64,000 bases of DNA from CAVQZA01 sp963718355 (GTDB lineage: Bacteria; Actinomycetota; Thermoleophilia; Gaiellales; Gaiellaceae), in assembly GCA_963718355.1 (NCBI GenBank), contig CAVQZA010000007.1:1-64000 (forward strand), given 5' to 3'. Below the pieces are notes generated by a model. The model was not told the DNA's origin. It ran no database searches and saw only the letters and a program-made list of their open reading frames with translations. Position numbers and translations under genes: made by a program. Position 1 is the stretch's first letter, and each line of letters opens with the position of its first letter. This document shows positions 16,850-25,650 of this stretch, one piece after another.

Positions 16850-18670
16850 GTGATCCTCGAGGGCCTGAATCCGGAACAGCGACGCGCGGTCGAGGCCGTG
16901 CGCGGGCCTGTGTGCATCCTCGCGGGCGCCGGGTCGGGGAAGACGACGACGATCACGCGGCGGATCGCGAACCAGGTCGCGTCGGGCACGTTCGCGCCCA
17001 CCGAGATCCTCGCGGTGACGTTCACGGACAAGGCCGCGGGAGAGATGCGGGCGCGACTGGCGGCGCTCGGAGCAGGTGGCGTGCGGGCGCGCACCTTCCA
17101 CTCCGCAGCGCTCGCGCAGCTGCGGCACTTCGCGCCGGATCAGGTCGGGCGGATCCTCTCGTCGAAGGCGCTGCTGTTACGGCAGATCGCGAACGGGCTG
17201 CCGCGCGCGTATCGCTTCCGGCCCGCCGGCGACCTTGCGACCGAGATCGAGTGGGCCAAGAACCGGCGGATCGGCCCGCGCGACTATCGCGCCGCCGTCG
17301 GCGACCGCGAGCCGCCGATCCCTGCCGACCTGATGTCGAAGGTCTACGGCGCCTACGAGGAGCGCAAGGCCGCCGCGGGACAGATCGATTTCGAGGATCT
17401 GCTCGAGCGCACGGTGCGGCTCTACGAGACCGACGCGAATGCGGTGGCCGACTTCCGCGCCCGCTACCGCGCCTTCACGGTCGACGAGTACCAGGACGTG
17501 AACCTGCTCCAGCAGACGCTGCTCGAGCACTGGCTCGGCGACCGTGACGACCTCTGCGTCGTCGGCGACGACTACCAGTCGATCTACGGCTTCACCGGCG
17601 CCTCGGCCGAGCACCTGCTCGCGTTGCGCGCGACGGCGCAGGTGTTCCGGCTCGAGGAGAACTACCGATCCACACCGCAGGTGCTGGCGCTTGCGAACCG
17701 CCTCGTGCCGCGGCTCGGCGGCGCCGAGAAGCAGCTGCGCGCCGCGGGCGCCGACGGGCCCGAGCCGGAGCTCCGCGGCCTCGACGATCCCGGCGCGGAG
17801 GGTGCTTACGTCGTCAAGCGGATCCGCGAGCTGCACGGGGAAGGGCTCCCGCTCGAGGAGATCGCGGTGCTGTTCCGGACCAATGCGCGCTCGGCCGACT
17901 ACGAAGAGGTGCTGCACGGCGCCCGGATCCCGTTCCAGGGCGCCTCGCTGCTGGCGCGCGACGGCGCGCACGGGCTGCTCAAGCGGCTCCGCGGCACGGG
18001 CGGCCCTGCGGCCGAGGCGGTCGAACGCGCCGCGAGCGATCTCGGCTGGCTTCCGGAGCCGCCCGACGGGCTCGGGGAGCGCGAGCTCACGCGCCAGAAC
18101 GACCTCGCCCGCCTCGTCGCGCTCGCGCACGAGCTGGGCGATGCCGACCTCTCGGAGTTCCAGGCCGAGCTCGAGGCGCGCTTCGGCGCCAACGTCGGCT
18201 CTGGCGTCCATCTCCTTACGCTGCACCGCGCAAAGGGGCTCGAGTGGGACGCGGTCTTCCTGCCGCGCGTCGAGGAGAACGAGCTGCCGATCCGCCGCGG
18301 CGACATCGACGAGGAACGGCGTCTTCTCTACGTGGGGCTCACCCGTGCGCGTCGCCATCTCACGCTCACGTGGTCGGGGAAGCCGAGTCGGTTCCTCGGC
18401 GAGCTCGGCGTCGAGCGGGCTGCGCCGGTCGCGAAGAAGAAGTCGACCGAGCCAGACTCGCCCGTCGTCACCGCGTTGAAAGCGTGGCGCCTCGAGCGCT
18501 CGCGCGCCGACGAGGTGCCGGCCTACGTCGTCTTCCACAACTCGACGCTCGAGGAGATCGCCGCGCGGCAGCCGAGCACCCTGGGCGAGCTCGCGGCCGT
18601 CCCCGGCGTCGGCCCGGCCAAGCTCGAGCGCTACGGACCGGACGTGCTCGCCGCGCTAGCCCGCGGCTGA
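16850..18670 (+). CDS. UvrD/Rep-type DNA helicase with HRDC domain (UvrD2-like)
   Basis: This 606-residue superfamily 1 helicase shows Walker A GAGSGKTTT near residue 25, Walker B TVDEYQDVN, GDDYQSIYGFTGAS, TLHRAKGLEWDAV and RRLLYVGLTRARRHL. The last 75 residues form an HRDC domain (STLEEIAARQPSTLGELAAV, then PGVGPAKLERYG). That architecture matches actinobacterial UvrD2, a 3'-5' DNA translocase, but the cysteine cluster between helicase core and HRDC in mycobacterial UvrD2 is absent here: the linker is lysine-rich (VAKKKSTEP). The GTG at 16850 begins at the conserved NPEQRRAV region. Its 3' end overlaps the convergent DUF354 gene by 15 bases. Confidence 0.88.
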   Translation: MILEGLNPEQRRAVEAVRGPVCILAGAGSGKTTTITRRIANQVASGTFAPTEILAVTFTDKAAGEMRARLAALGAGGVRARTFHSAALAQLRHFAPDQVGRILSSKALLLRQIANGLPRAYRFRPAGDLATEIEWAKNRRIGPRDYRAAVGDREPPIPADLMSKVYGAYEERKAAAGQIDFEDLLERTVRLYETDANAVADFRARYRAFTVDEYQDVNLLQQTLLEHWLGDRDDLCVVGDDYQSIYGFTGASAEHLLALRATAQVFRLEENYRSTPQVLALANRLVPRLGGAEKQLRAAGADGPEPELRGLDDPGAEGAYVVKRIRELHGEGLPLEEIAVLFRTNARSADYEEVLHGARIPFQGASLLARDGAHGLLKRLRGTGGPAAEAVERAASDLGWLPEPPDGLGERELTRQNDLARLVALAHELGDADLSEFQAELEARFGANVGSGVHLLTLHRAKGLEWDAVFLPRVEENELPIRRGDIDEERRLLYVGLTRARRHLTLTWSGKPSRFLGELGVERAAPVAKKKSTEPDSPVVTALKAWRLERSRADEVPAYVVFHNSTLEEIAARQPSTLGELAAVPGVGPAKLERYGPDVLAALARG

Positions 18671-19663
18671 GAGCAGCAGGTCGAGCAGGACCTGCGGATC
18701 GCGGCGAACGCGCGGCGCGGTCGTCTCGCGTTTCCGGATCGCGAGCGCCCCGGGATCCGAGAGCACCGTGAGCCTGCCCTCGCGGATCAACGCCTCATCC
18801 ACTCCGCCAAGGCGCCCGCCGAAGGTCGTGTAGACCGGAACGCCGAGCGCGACCGCCTCGCGGTTCATCGTCCCGCCCGCCGAGACGACGAGGTCGGCCG
18901 CGGCGATCAGGCTCTGCGCATCGACGGCGCGCTCCGGCAGCAGCACCGACGGCAGGGCGAGCGAGCGCACGTAGTCCCGCTGCTCGTCGGTGCGCGGCAG
19001 CACGACGGCGTGCACCGACGGGTCGCGGCCGAGCCGCTCGAGCGTCTGCGGGAAGAGCGGGTTGTCGTGGCGGTGGTAGAGCGAGACGTCAGGCGGCGTG
19101 CGCAGCACGACGAGCACCCGCGCCGGGTCGACGCCGAGTTGCGCCGGCACCTCGGGATCGGGCTCGAAGTCGGCGAGGTAGTACTCCTCCTTCAGCCCCG
19201 GGTAGCGGAGCAGCTTCGGCGGCACCGCGCCGTAGCGCCTGAGCCGCTCGACGGGAATCGCCTCGGGCACGACGACCTTCGTCGCGGCGCGGCAGCCGAG
19301 CTGATGCTGGAGCCAGGCCCACTCGTAGTCGAACATCGTCGAGCTCGGGATCCCGAGGCGCAGCGCGGTGCGGGTGAGGTCGTACGAGCCGTGCGCGAGC
19401 GCGAGGTCGAAGCCGCGCGGGCGCGCCCAGTCGCGCAGCGCGCGCTCCCGTGAGATCAGCGTCCGCGCCTTCCCGAGCCGCGAGCGGCCGCCGTGGCGCC
19501 CGATCACCTCCGCGTCGAGCCCGTGCAGCTCGAGCAGCTGCAACGTCTGCGCATATTCGCGCGACGTGATCTCCACGGTGTCACCGCGCGCCCGCAGCAG
19601 CGCGATCAGCGGCGCGAACACGGGCACGTGCGGTGAGTTGGTGATGTCGACCCAGACCCGCAT
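18656..19663 (-). CDS. DUF354 family protein (glycosyltransferase-like fold)
   Basis: The 335-residue product begins MRVWVDITNSPHVPVFAPLI, the standard N-terminus of DUF354 proteins, which have a GT-B-like fold related to UDP-GlcNAc 2-epimerase and MurG. A conserved AADLVVSAGGTMNREAVALG segment near residue 260 resembles the nucleotide-sugar-binding region of that fold. No activity is established for the family. It is found mostly in archaea and some bacteria, often near surface polysaccharide genes. ATG at 19663 opens the protein; its 3' end overlaps the helicase gene. Confidence 0.85.
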   Translation of the reverse strand: MRVWVDITNSPHVPVFAPLIALLRARGDTVEITSREYAQTLQLLELHGLDAEVIGRHGGRSRLGKARTLISRERALRDWARPRGFDLALAHGSYDLTRTALRLGIPSSTMFDYEWAWLQHQLGCRAATKVVVPEAIPVERLRRYGAVPPKLLRYPGLKEEYYLADFEPDPEVPAQLGVDPARVLVVLRTPPDVSLYHRHDNPLFPQTLERLGRDPSVHAVVLPRTDEQRDYVRSLALPSVLLPERAVDAQSLIAAADLVVSAGGTMNREAVALGVPVYTTFGGRLGGVDEALIREGRLTVLSDPGALAIRKRETTAPRVRRDPQVLLDLLLSAAG

Positions 19664-19682
19664 TGCGCTCTACTCTAGAGCC

Positions 19683-19832
19683 GTGCCCGTCTACTGGAAG
19701 CAGCGCTATGCGTCACGGAACCAGCGTCACCGCGCCTGGGTCAAGCAGCAGGCGGCGCGGGAAGAGGCCCTGAAGCGCAGCGCAGGGCCCGGGCCGTGGC
19801 AGCGCCTTAAGGCCCGCTTTAGACGGGATTAA
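19683..19832 (+). CDS. Small basic protein, unknown
   Basis: A 49-residue ORF starts with GTG at 19683 and encodes a strongly basic peptide (MPVYWKQRYASRNQRHRAWV, ending RLKARFRRD). Third codon positions are overwhelmingly G or C, as in the real genes around it, which supports translation. A TACTCT sequence about seven bases upstream of the GTG could be a -10 box for a leaderless transcript. The family is not recognised; nucleic-acid binding is possible from the charge, but that is a guess. Confidence 0.45.
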   Translation: MPVYWKQRYASRNQRHRAWVKQQAAREEALKRSAGPGPWQRLKARFRRD

Positions 19833-19848
19833 GTGCTCTGGGCGAAGG

Positions 19849-19977
19849 TGGCTCTCGTTCCGCCATCCGGAGCCGGGCCAGATCTTCTCGGCGCACCACC
19901 CCGATCCGTACCTCCAGCGTGGCGTCGCCCGCGTCCGTCCGAACGGTGCCGGCTGCTACCCGCGCTGCATGCTCTAG
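19849..19977 (+). pseudogene. Coding-like remnant without a start codon
   Basis: Positions 19849-19977, read in the frame starting TGG CTC TCG, give about 42 codons with very high G/C at third positions, ending PNGAGCYPRCML and a TAG. No ATG, GTG or TTG opens this frame. A GTG at 19833 starts another frame for six good codons and would need a one-base shift near 19848 to join it. It may be the end of a decayed or frameshifted small gene. No family is recognised. Confidence 0.3.
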
Positions 19978-20001
19978 TCAGGCGCTCTACGAACGTGAGG
20001 A

Positions 20002-20028
20002 GGGGCGGCGCGGGCGCGGCGCCCCTTT
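20002..20028 (+). terminator. Rho-independent terminator-like hairpin
   Basis: GGGGCG at 20002 and CGCCCC at 20019-20024 can pair around a GC-rich loop and are followed by TTTT at 20025-20028. This would end a transcript from the small ORF or remnant upstream, just before the LysR promoter. Confidence 0.4.
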
Positions 20029-20036
20029 TCCACGCG

Positions 20037-20042
20037 TATAAG
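20037..20042 (+). promoter_or_regulatory. -10 box of the LysR gene
   Basis: TATAAG lies eight bases before the ATG at 20051, which would put the transcript start at or within a few bases of the start codon (leaderless or nearly so). No Shine-Dalgarno is seen before this ATG, in agreement. Confidence 0.45.
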
Positions 20043-20050
20043 CTTTCCTC

Positions 20051-20944
20051 ATGGATACGCGCCAGCTTGCCGCGTTCTGCGCCGTTGTTGAGAAGCGCAG
20101 CTTCTCGCAGGCCGCCGAGCGGCTCGGGGTCACCCAGCCCGCAGTCTCGCTCCAGATCCGCTCGCTCGAGAAGCGGCTCGGGCACCGGCTGCTCGACCGT
20201 TCCGGCCGCCGCGTCGAGCCGACCGAGGCCGGGCTCCGCCTCTACGCGAGCGCGCAGCGGATGCTCGAGCTGGAAGACTCGCTGCTCGCCTCGCTCGCCG
20301 AGGGCGAGGAGGGCGAGCTCACCGGCGCGCTCGAGCTCGGCGCTTCCAGCGGGCCCGGCGGCTCGGTCGTGCCGCTGCTCCTCGGCGAGTTCCAGCGGCG
20401 CCACCCCGGGCTGACCGTCGCGCTCTCGATCTCCGACACGCAGTCCGTGGTCGAGCGGGTCGCGCGCCGCGAGCTCGAGCTCGGGATCGTCGGGGCGGCG
20501 CCGCGCCACCGTGGCCTCGTCTTCGAGCCGTTCTTCCGCGACGAGGTGATCCTCGCCTGTCCCACCGGGCATCGTTTCGCGGGCCGCGCGATCTCGCTCG
20601 ACGAGTTGCGCGAGGAGCCGCTGGTCCTGATGCAGGAGGGCGCAGGCGTCCGGCAGGTGATCGAGGACGAGCTCCGCCGGGTCGGTCTCAAGCTGCGCGA
20701 TCTCGATGTGCGGCTCGAGCTCGGCCTCCAGGAGTCGGCACGGGCGGCCGTGCTCGGCGGCTACGGCGTGACGTTCATCTCGCGCACCGCGATCGAAGCC
20801 GAGCTCGAGTCCGGGCGCCTCGCGGCGGCAAGCGTCGAAGGTCTCGAGCCGTCGCGCGAGATCATGCTCGCACGCGCCGCGGGCCGCGCCTCGACTCGGG
20901 CCGCCGACGCGTTCGTCGCGTTCGCCACGGAGCGGCTCGCATGA
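20051..20944 (+). CDS. LysR-family transcriptional regulator
   Basis: The 297-residue protein has the LysR winged helix-turn-helix at residues 1-60 (SFSQAAERLGVTQPAVSLQI) and an effector-binding domain from about 88 (ELTGALELGASSGPGGSVVP) to the end, as in CysB- and CbbR-like members. Its stop overlaps the start of the maleylacetate-reductase-like gene by four bases on the same strand. LysR genes usually sit opposite their targets, so this operon arrangement suggests joint regulation of the pair. The effector is not predictable. The -10 box at 20037 implies leaderless translation. Confidence 0.9.
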   Translation: MDTRQLAAFCAVVEKRSFSQAAERLGVTQPAVSLQIRSLEKRLGHRLLDRSGRRVEPTEAGLRLYASAQRMLELEDSLLASLAEGEEGELTGALELGASSGPGGSVVPLLLGEFQRRHPGLTVALSISDTQSVVERVARRELELGIVGAAPRHRGLVFEPFFRDEVILACPTGHRFAGRAISLDELREEPLVLMQEGAGVRQVIEDELRRVGLKLRDLDVRLELGLQESARAAVLGGYGVTFISRTAIEAELESGRLAAASVEGLEPSREIMLARAAGRASTRAADAFVAFATERLA

Positions 20945-21909
20945 TCGTGCGCTGGGGGCTCGACGCGCTTTCCGAGGTGCTCGACGAGCTCGGTGTCCAC
21001 CACCCGTACCTGATCACGGCTCACCGCTGGCTCGATCTGCCGCTCCCCGCGGAGCCGTTCGACACCTGGGCGAGCTCGCCGACCCACGAGGTCGAGCGCG
21101 TCGCCGAGGCTGCTCGCGGCGCGGGCGTTCTGCTCGCGCTCGGGGGCGGCAGCGTGATCGATCTCGCCAAGGCGGTCTCGGCGGAAACGACTCTCCCGCT
21201 CGTCTCGATCCCGACCACGTACTCCGGCGCGGAGTGGACGACGTTCTACGGTGTTCGCGACGCCGAGCGGAAGATGCGAGGGGGCGGCTCGGGCGCGAAC
21301 CCGGCGGGAATCGTCTACGAGCCGGAGCTGACGCTGGAGCTACCGCCGCGGGAGAGTTGCGGCACCGCTCTGAACGCGCTAGCCCACTGCGCCGAGGCGC
21401 TCTACGTGGAGGGTCATAACGGCGAGGCCGACCGGCACGCGCTGGCCGGTGCGCAGTTGATCGCGACCTGGCTCCCCCGGGTGCTCGACGACGGCCACGA
21501 CCTCGCGGCTCGCACGGGACTGCTCGAAGGAGCCTGCGAGGGCGGCGCCGCGCTCGGCGGCTCGTTCCTCGCGCTCGGGCACGCGATGGCGCAGGCGCTC
21601 GGCGGCCGCTACGGGCTTCCGCACGGAACGCTGAACGCGATCTGCCTCCCGCCGGCGCTCCGCTTCAACGAGCCGGCCGTTCCGGACGCGCTCGCCGCTC
21701 TCGCCGGGGCGATGGGAGTCGACGATCCGGCGGCCTGGGTCGAGACGCAAGCGCGCCGTGTCGGCTTCACGGGGCTCGGCGCGCTCGGGGTGCCGCAAGA
21801 GGACCTGGCCGAAGTGGCCGAGGCGACAGCAGCGCGTCCGGGGGCGACGGCGAACCCGCGTCCCGCACCTCCGGAGGAGATCGTCGAACTGCTCCGTTCC
21901 GTCCTCTGA
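20941..21909 (+). CDS. Maleylacetate reductase-like iron-ADH family dehydrogenase
   Basis: The 322-residue protein belongs to the iron-type alcohol dehydrogenase superfamily: GGGSVIDLAKAVS is the NAD(P)-binding loop and IPTTYSGAEWT follows. At the usual metal site the first ligand is N145 (NALAHCAEAL) where metal-dependent members have aspartate. That change is typical of maleylacetate reductases, which convert maleylacetate to 3-oxoadipate at the end of hydroxyquinol pathways. H149, H214 and H228 are kept, but the position normally holding the second histidine of the HxxxH pair is Q218. No ring-cleavage dioxygenase is nearby, so the substrate remains open. Confidence 0.75.
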   Translation: MIVRWGLDALSEVLDELGVHHPYLITAHRWLDLPLPAEPFDTWASSPTHEVERVAEAARGAGVLLALGGGSVIDLAKAVSAETTLPLVSIPTTYSGAEWTTFYGVRDAERKMRGGGSGANPAGIVYEPELTLELPPRESCGTALNALAHCAEALYVEGHNGEADRHALAGAQLIATWLPRVLDDGHDLAARTGLLEGACEGGAALGGSFLALGHAMAQALGGRYGLPHGTLNAICLPPALRFNEPAVPDALAALAGAMGVDDPAAWVETQARRVGFTGLGALGVPQEDLAEVAEATAARPGATANPRPAPPEEIVELLRSVL

Positions 21910-21951
21910 ACGCTCGCTTGGACCGTGTCCGTCGGGTGGTACGGTCGGGCG

Positions 21952-24900
21952 GTGGAGTACCGCATCCTCGGCCCGCTCGCGCTCGTCCAGGATGAGCGCG
22001 ACCTTGCGCCGGCCGGCGCCAAGCAGCAGGCGCTGCTCGGGATCTTCCTGCTCCACCCCGGCGAGACGCTCTCGCGCGACCGCCTGATCGACGAGCTCTG
22101 GGGCTCGCGACCGCCCGAGACGGCGGGGAACACGCTTCAGGTCTACGTCTCGCAGCTGCGCAAGCTCGTGCCGCCCGGAGCGCTCGTGACGCGGCTGCCG
22201 GGCTACGTGCTCGAGGTCGATCCGGAGACGCTCGACGCCAGCCGGTTCGAGCGCCTCGCGCGCGGAGGTCGCGATGCGCTTGCGCGCGGCGACTCGGCGG
22301 GAGCATCCACCGCGCTCGAGCGGGCACTCGCGCTCTGGCGCGGGCCGGTGCTCGCCGGCGTCGCGTTCGAGGGCTCGGCCGCGGGCGAGGCGGCGAGGCT
22401 CGAGGAGCTGCGTACCTCCGCCGCCGAGGATCGGATCGACGCGGGGCTCGCGCTCGGGCGCCACGCCGAGCTCGTCGGCGAGCTCGAGGCGCTCGTCGCC
22501 GAGCATCCGTTGCGCGAGCGCCTGCGCGGCCAGCTGATGGTCGCCCTCTATCGCAGCGGGCGCCAGGCCGACGCGCTCGACGTCTTCCAGCGGACGCGGG
22601 CCGAGCTCATCGACCAGCTAGGGATCGAGCCCGGGCCACAGCTGCAGGAGCTCCAGCGCGCGGTGCTCGCTCAGGATCCGGCGCTCGCGCCGCCTGCGCC
22701 CGTCGAGCCCGCGCCTGCGCACGAGACGCGCAAGGTCGTCACCGTGCTCGCGGCGCTGCCGACGCAGGGCGGAGAGAGTCGTGATCCCGAGGTCGCGGAG
22801 GCGCGGCAGGAGCGGCTGCTCGAAGCTGCTGCGCGCGTCGTCGAGCGTCACGGCGGCATGCTCGAGCTCGCGCCGACCGAGGGCGCGTTGGCCGTGTTCG
22901 GCGCGACCGTGACCCATGAGGATGATGCCCTGCGCGCAGTGCGGGCGGCGAGCGACCTCCACGATACGACTGCGGGCGCGCAGGTCACGCTCGGGATCGC
23001 CACCGGCGAGGCACTCAGCACCGGCGGCCGGCTCGCGGCCGCGGGAAGTGTCGTCACCTCGGCGCTCCGGCTCGCGCGCGCTGCCGAGCCCGGCGCGACG
23101 CTGCTCTCGGCCCGGACGCTGCCGCTGGTGCGCGGCGCCGTCGATGTGGAGCAGCTCCAGGAACGGCGGAGCGGCGCGGTCGAGGGCTGGCGCCTCATCG
23201 CTCTACGGCCGGACGCGGAGCCGATCTCGCGCCGCCTCGACACGCCGCTCGTCGGCCGCGACGCGGAGCTGGCCGCGATGCGTCAGACGTTCGACGAAGC
23301 CCGCCGGGATCGCGGTTGCCGGCTCTTCACGCTGCTCGGCGAGGGCGGAATCGGCAAGTCGCGCCTCGCGGCCGAGCTCGTCGCGGGCCTCGGCGACGCC
23401 GCGGTCGCGCTCAAGGGGCGCTGTCTCTCGTACGGCGACGGGATCGCCTTCCGTCCTCTTGCCGACATCCTCCGCGCGGCCGCGGGCGACGTGACCGAGG
23501 CGCAGATCGGCGCGCTGCTCGAGGGCGAGCCGGACGCGAGCGCGGTCGCCGGCTACCTCGCCGCCGCTGCCGGCAGCGCAGACTCGCTCGCCAGCGTGGT
23601 CGAGGTCGGCTGGGCGGTGCGCCGCATCCTCGAGACTCTCGCGCGGCGCACGCCGCTCGTCGTCGTGGTCGAGGACATCCACTGGGCCGAGCCCGTCCTC
23701 CTCGACCTGCTCGAGTGGCTACCCGAAGCCGTGCGCGATGCGCCGGTGCTCCTCCTTTGCCTCGCGCGGCCGGAGCTCCTCGAGGAGCGGCCGGGCTGGA
23801 AGGGATCGCTGTTGCTCGAACCTCTCTCGGGTCATGACTCCGATGCGCTGATCGACCACCTGCTGGGCGAGACCGAGCTGTCGGCGCCGCTTCGCGCCCA
23901 GATCGCCGACGCCGCGGAGGGGAACGCGCTCTACATCGAGCAGGCCCTCGCGTTCATCGCCGAGCACGGCGAGGCGGAGGGGGAGCTCGCGGTGCCGCCG
24001 ACGGTCAAGGCGCTCCTCGACGCCCGCCTCGACCGCTTGCCCGTGGCCGAGCGCGACCTGCTCGAGCGCGCCTCGGTGATGGGCCGGGAGCTCTGGCCCG
24101 AGGCGTTTGCTGCGCTGTCGGACGAGGACGAGGTGCTCGAGCCGCTGCTCGCCTCGCTGACCCGGAAGGAGCTGATCGCGCCGATTCGCTCAGCGTTCCT
24201 CGGCGAGGACGCATACCGGTTCCGCCATGCGCTGATCCGCGAAGCCGCCTACCGCGCCCTCACCAAGCGGTTGCGCGCGAGCCTGCATGAGCGGTTCGCC
24301 GACTGGCTCGAGCGGCGTGCCGCGGTGCTCGATGACGAGGTCGACGACCTGCTCGGCTACCACCTCGAGCAGGCCGCCCAGTATCGCTCCGAGCTCGACG
24401 ACCCGAGCCCCGACCTCGCCACCCGCGCTGCGCGGCACCTCACCTCGGCCGGGCGCCGCGCCCTCTGGCGCAGCGACATTCCGGCGGCCGTCGGCCTGCT
24501 CTCACGCGCCGCTTCGCTCACGGCGGGCGACGAGGTGGAGCGCTCGACGTTGCTCGTCGATCTGGCCGAGGCGAAGCGGGACGCCGGCGATCTGACCGGC
24601 GCCGACGACGCGCTCACCGAGGCGCTCGACCTCGCGGAGCGCGCTGGTGACGTGATTGCAGCGGAGTCGGCGCGGATCGGTCACCTGCGGGTCGCCTTCC
24701 AGACCGACAGCGCCCTCTCCGTCGACGAGACGCTTCCCGTGGCCGAGCGGGCGATCGCGGCGTTCGAGGCCGCCGGCGACGACCGCGAGCTTGCGCGAGC
24801 GCTGTACGTTCGCGCCTGGATCTCGTGGCTCGGCTGCCGCGCCGCTGAGGCCGAGCGGGCGCTCGAGGCGGCGATCGTCCATGCGAGCCGCGCCGGGGAC

Positions 24901-25650
24901 GAGCGCTCCGAGGCCTCGGCACTCCATCTGCTCGTCGGTGCGGCGCTGTTCGGCCCGATGCCGGTCGAGGACGCGCGCCGCCGCTGCGAGGAGATTCTCG
25001 AGCAGCACCCCTCGAAGCTTCGGGTCACCGCTTCGGCGTTGCGCGCGCTCGCCGGCCTCGCCGCGCAGCAGGGGCGCTTCGACGAGGCGGCGGAGTTCAT
25101 GGCGCGCGACCGTTCGATCACCGACGAGCTGGGCATCCGCCTCACCGCGGCCGCGGCGGCCGAGCTCTACGGCTGGGTGCTGATGCTCGCCGACGACCTG
25201 CCCGCGGCCGAGGCGGAGGCGCGGCACGGCTTCGACCGGCTCCTCGAGATGGGCGACCGATCGTCGGCCTCGACGCTCGCGGCCGTCCTCGCCCAGATCC
25301 TCTACGCGCTCGGCCGCCTCGACGAGGTGCTCGAGCTCGCGGCCCTCGGCCGCGACGAGTCCTCGCCCGACGATCTCCACACCCAGATCCAGTGGCGCGG
25401 ACCGATGGCGAAGGTGCTCGCGCGCCGCGGCGAGATCCAGGAGGCGGAGAGGCTGGCCCGCGAAGGCGTCGCGCTCGCCGGACCGACCGACTTCCTCAAC
25501 GTCCGCGCGTCCGCGCTGCTCGATCTCGCAGAAGTCCTACTCACCGACGGCCGCGAGGAGGAGGCGGGCGCCGTCGTCGCGGCAGCGGCTGCGCTGTTCG
25601 AGCAGAAGGGAAACGTCGTCGGGCTCGAGCGTTCCCGTGCGCTCGTCTAG
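21952..25650 (+). CDS. AfsR/SARP-type regulator with BTAD, degenerate cyclase, AAA ATPase and TPR-like domains
   Basis: GTG at 21952 begins a 1232-residue protein (EYRILGPLALVQDER). In order it has: an OmpR-type winged helix (about 5-90, ending LVTRLPGYVLEVD); a BTAD helical repeat domain (95-240); a class III nucleotide cyclase-like domain (about 255-400); an AAA/STAND ATPase (from LVGRDAEL near 432, Walker A GEGGIGKS near 463, Walker B VVVVEDIHWAE near 569); and a C-terminal TPR-like region from about 830. The cyclase part keeps VFGATVTHEDDALRAVRAA but has lost the metal-binding aspartates, so it is unlikely to make cAMP. Such proteins switch on nearby or remote operons in response to an unknown signal. 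Confidence 0.88.
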   Translation: MEYRILGPLALVQDERDLAPAGAKQQALLGIFLLHPGETLSRDRLIDELWGSRPPETAGNTLQVYVSQLRKLVPPGALVTRLPGYVLEVDPETLDASRFERLARGGRDALARGDSAGASTALERALALWRGPVLAGVAFEGSAAGEAARLEELRTSAAEDRIDAGLALGRHAELVGELEALVAEHPLRERLRGQLMVALYRSGRQADALDVFQRTRAELIDQLGIEPGPQLQELQRAVLAQDPALAPPAPVEPAPAHETRKVVTVLAALPTQGGESRDPEVAEARQERLLEAAARVVERHGGMLELAPTEGALAVFGATVTHEDDALRAVRAASDLHDTTAGAQVTLGIATGEALSTGGRLAAAGSVVTSALRLARAAEPGATLLSARTLPLVRGAVDVEQLQERRSGAVEGWRLIALRPDAEPISRRLDTPLVGRDAELAAMRQTFDEARRDRGCRLFTLLGEGGIGKSRLAAELVAGLGDAAVALKGRCLSYGDGIAFRPLADILRAAAGDVTEAQIGALLEGEPDASAVAGYLAAAAGSADSLASVVEVGWAVRRILETLARRTPLVVVVEDIHWAEPVLLDLLEWLPEAVRDAPVLLLCLARPELLEERPGWKGSLLLEPLSGHDSDALIDHLLGETELSAPLRAQIADAAEGNALYIEQALAFIAEHGEAEGELAVPPTVKALLDARLDRLPVAERDLLERASVMGRELWPEAFAALSDEDEVLEPLLASLTRKELIAPIRSAFLGEDAYRFRHALIREAAYRALTKRLRASLHERFADWLERRAAVLDDEVDDLLGYHLEQAAQYRSELDDPSPDLATRAARHLTSAGRRALWRSDIPAAVGLLSRAASLTAGDEVERSTLLVDLAEAKRDAGDLTGADDALTEALDLAERAGDVIAAESARIGHLRVAFQTDSALSVDETLPVAERAIAAFEAAGDDRELARALYVRAWISWLGCRAAEAERALEAAIVHASRAGDERSEASALHLLVGAALFGPMPVEDARRRCEEILEQHPSKLRVTASALRALAGLAAQQGRFDEAAEFMARDRSITDELGIRLTAAAAAELYGWVLMLADDLPAAEAEARHGFDRLLEMGDRSSASTLAAVLAQILYALGRLDEVLELAALGRDESSPDDLHTQIQWRGPMAKVLARRGEIQEAERLAREGVALAGPTDFLNVRASALLDLAEVLLTDGREEEAGAVVAAAAALFEQKGNVVGLERSRALV

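Noticed and set aside
14815..17094. Very long minus-strand open frame (over 700 codons) across the DegT/PglF genes
   Set aside because: It is antisense to two genes with clear family motifs, is rich in Arg, Asp, His and Glu without domain structure, and arises from the high third-position GC of the real strand.
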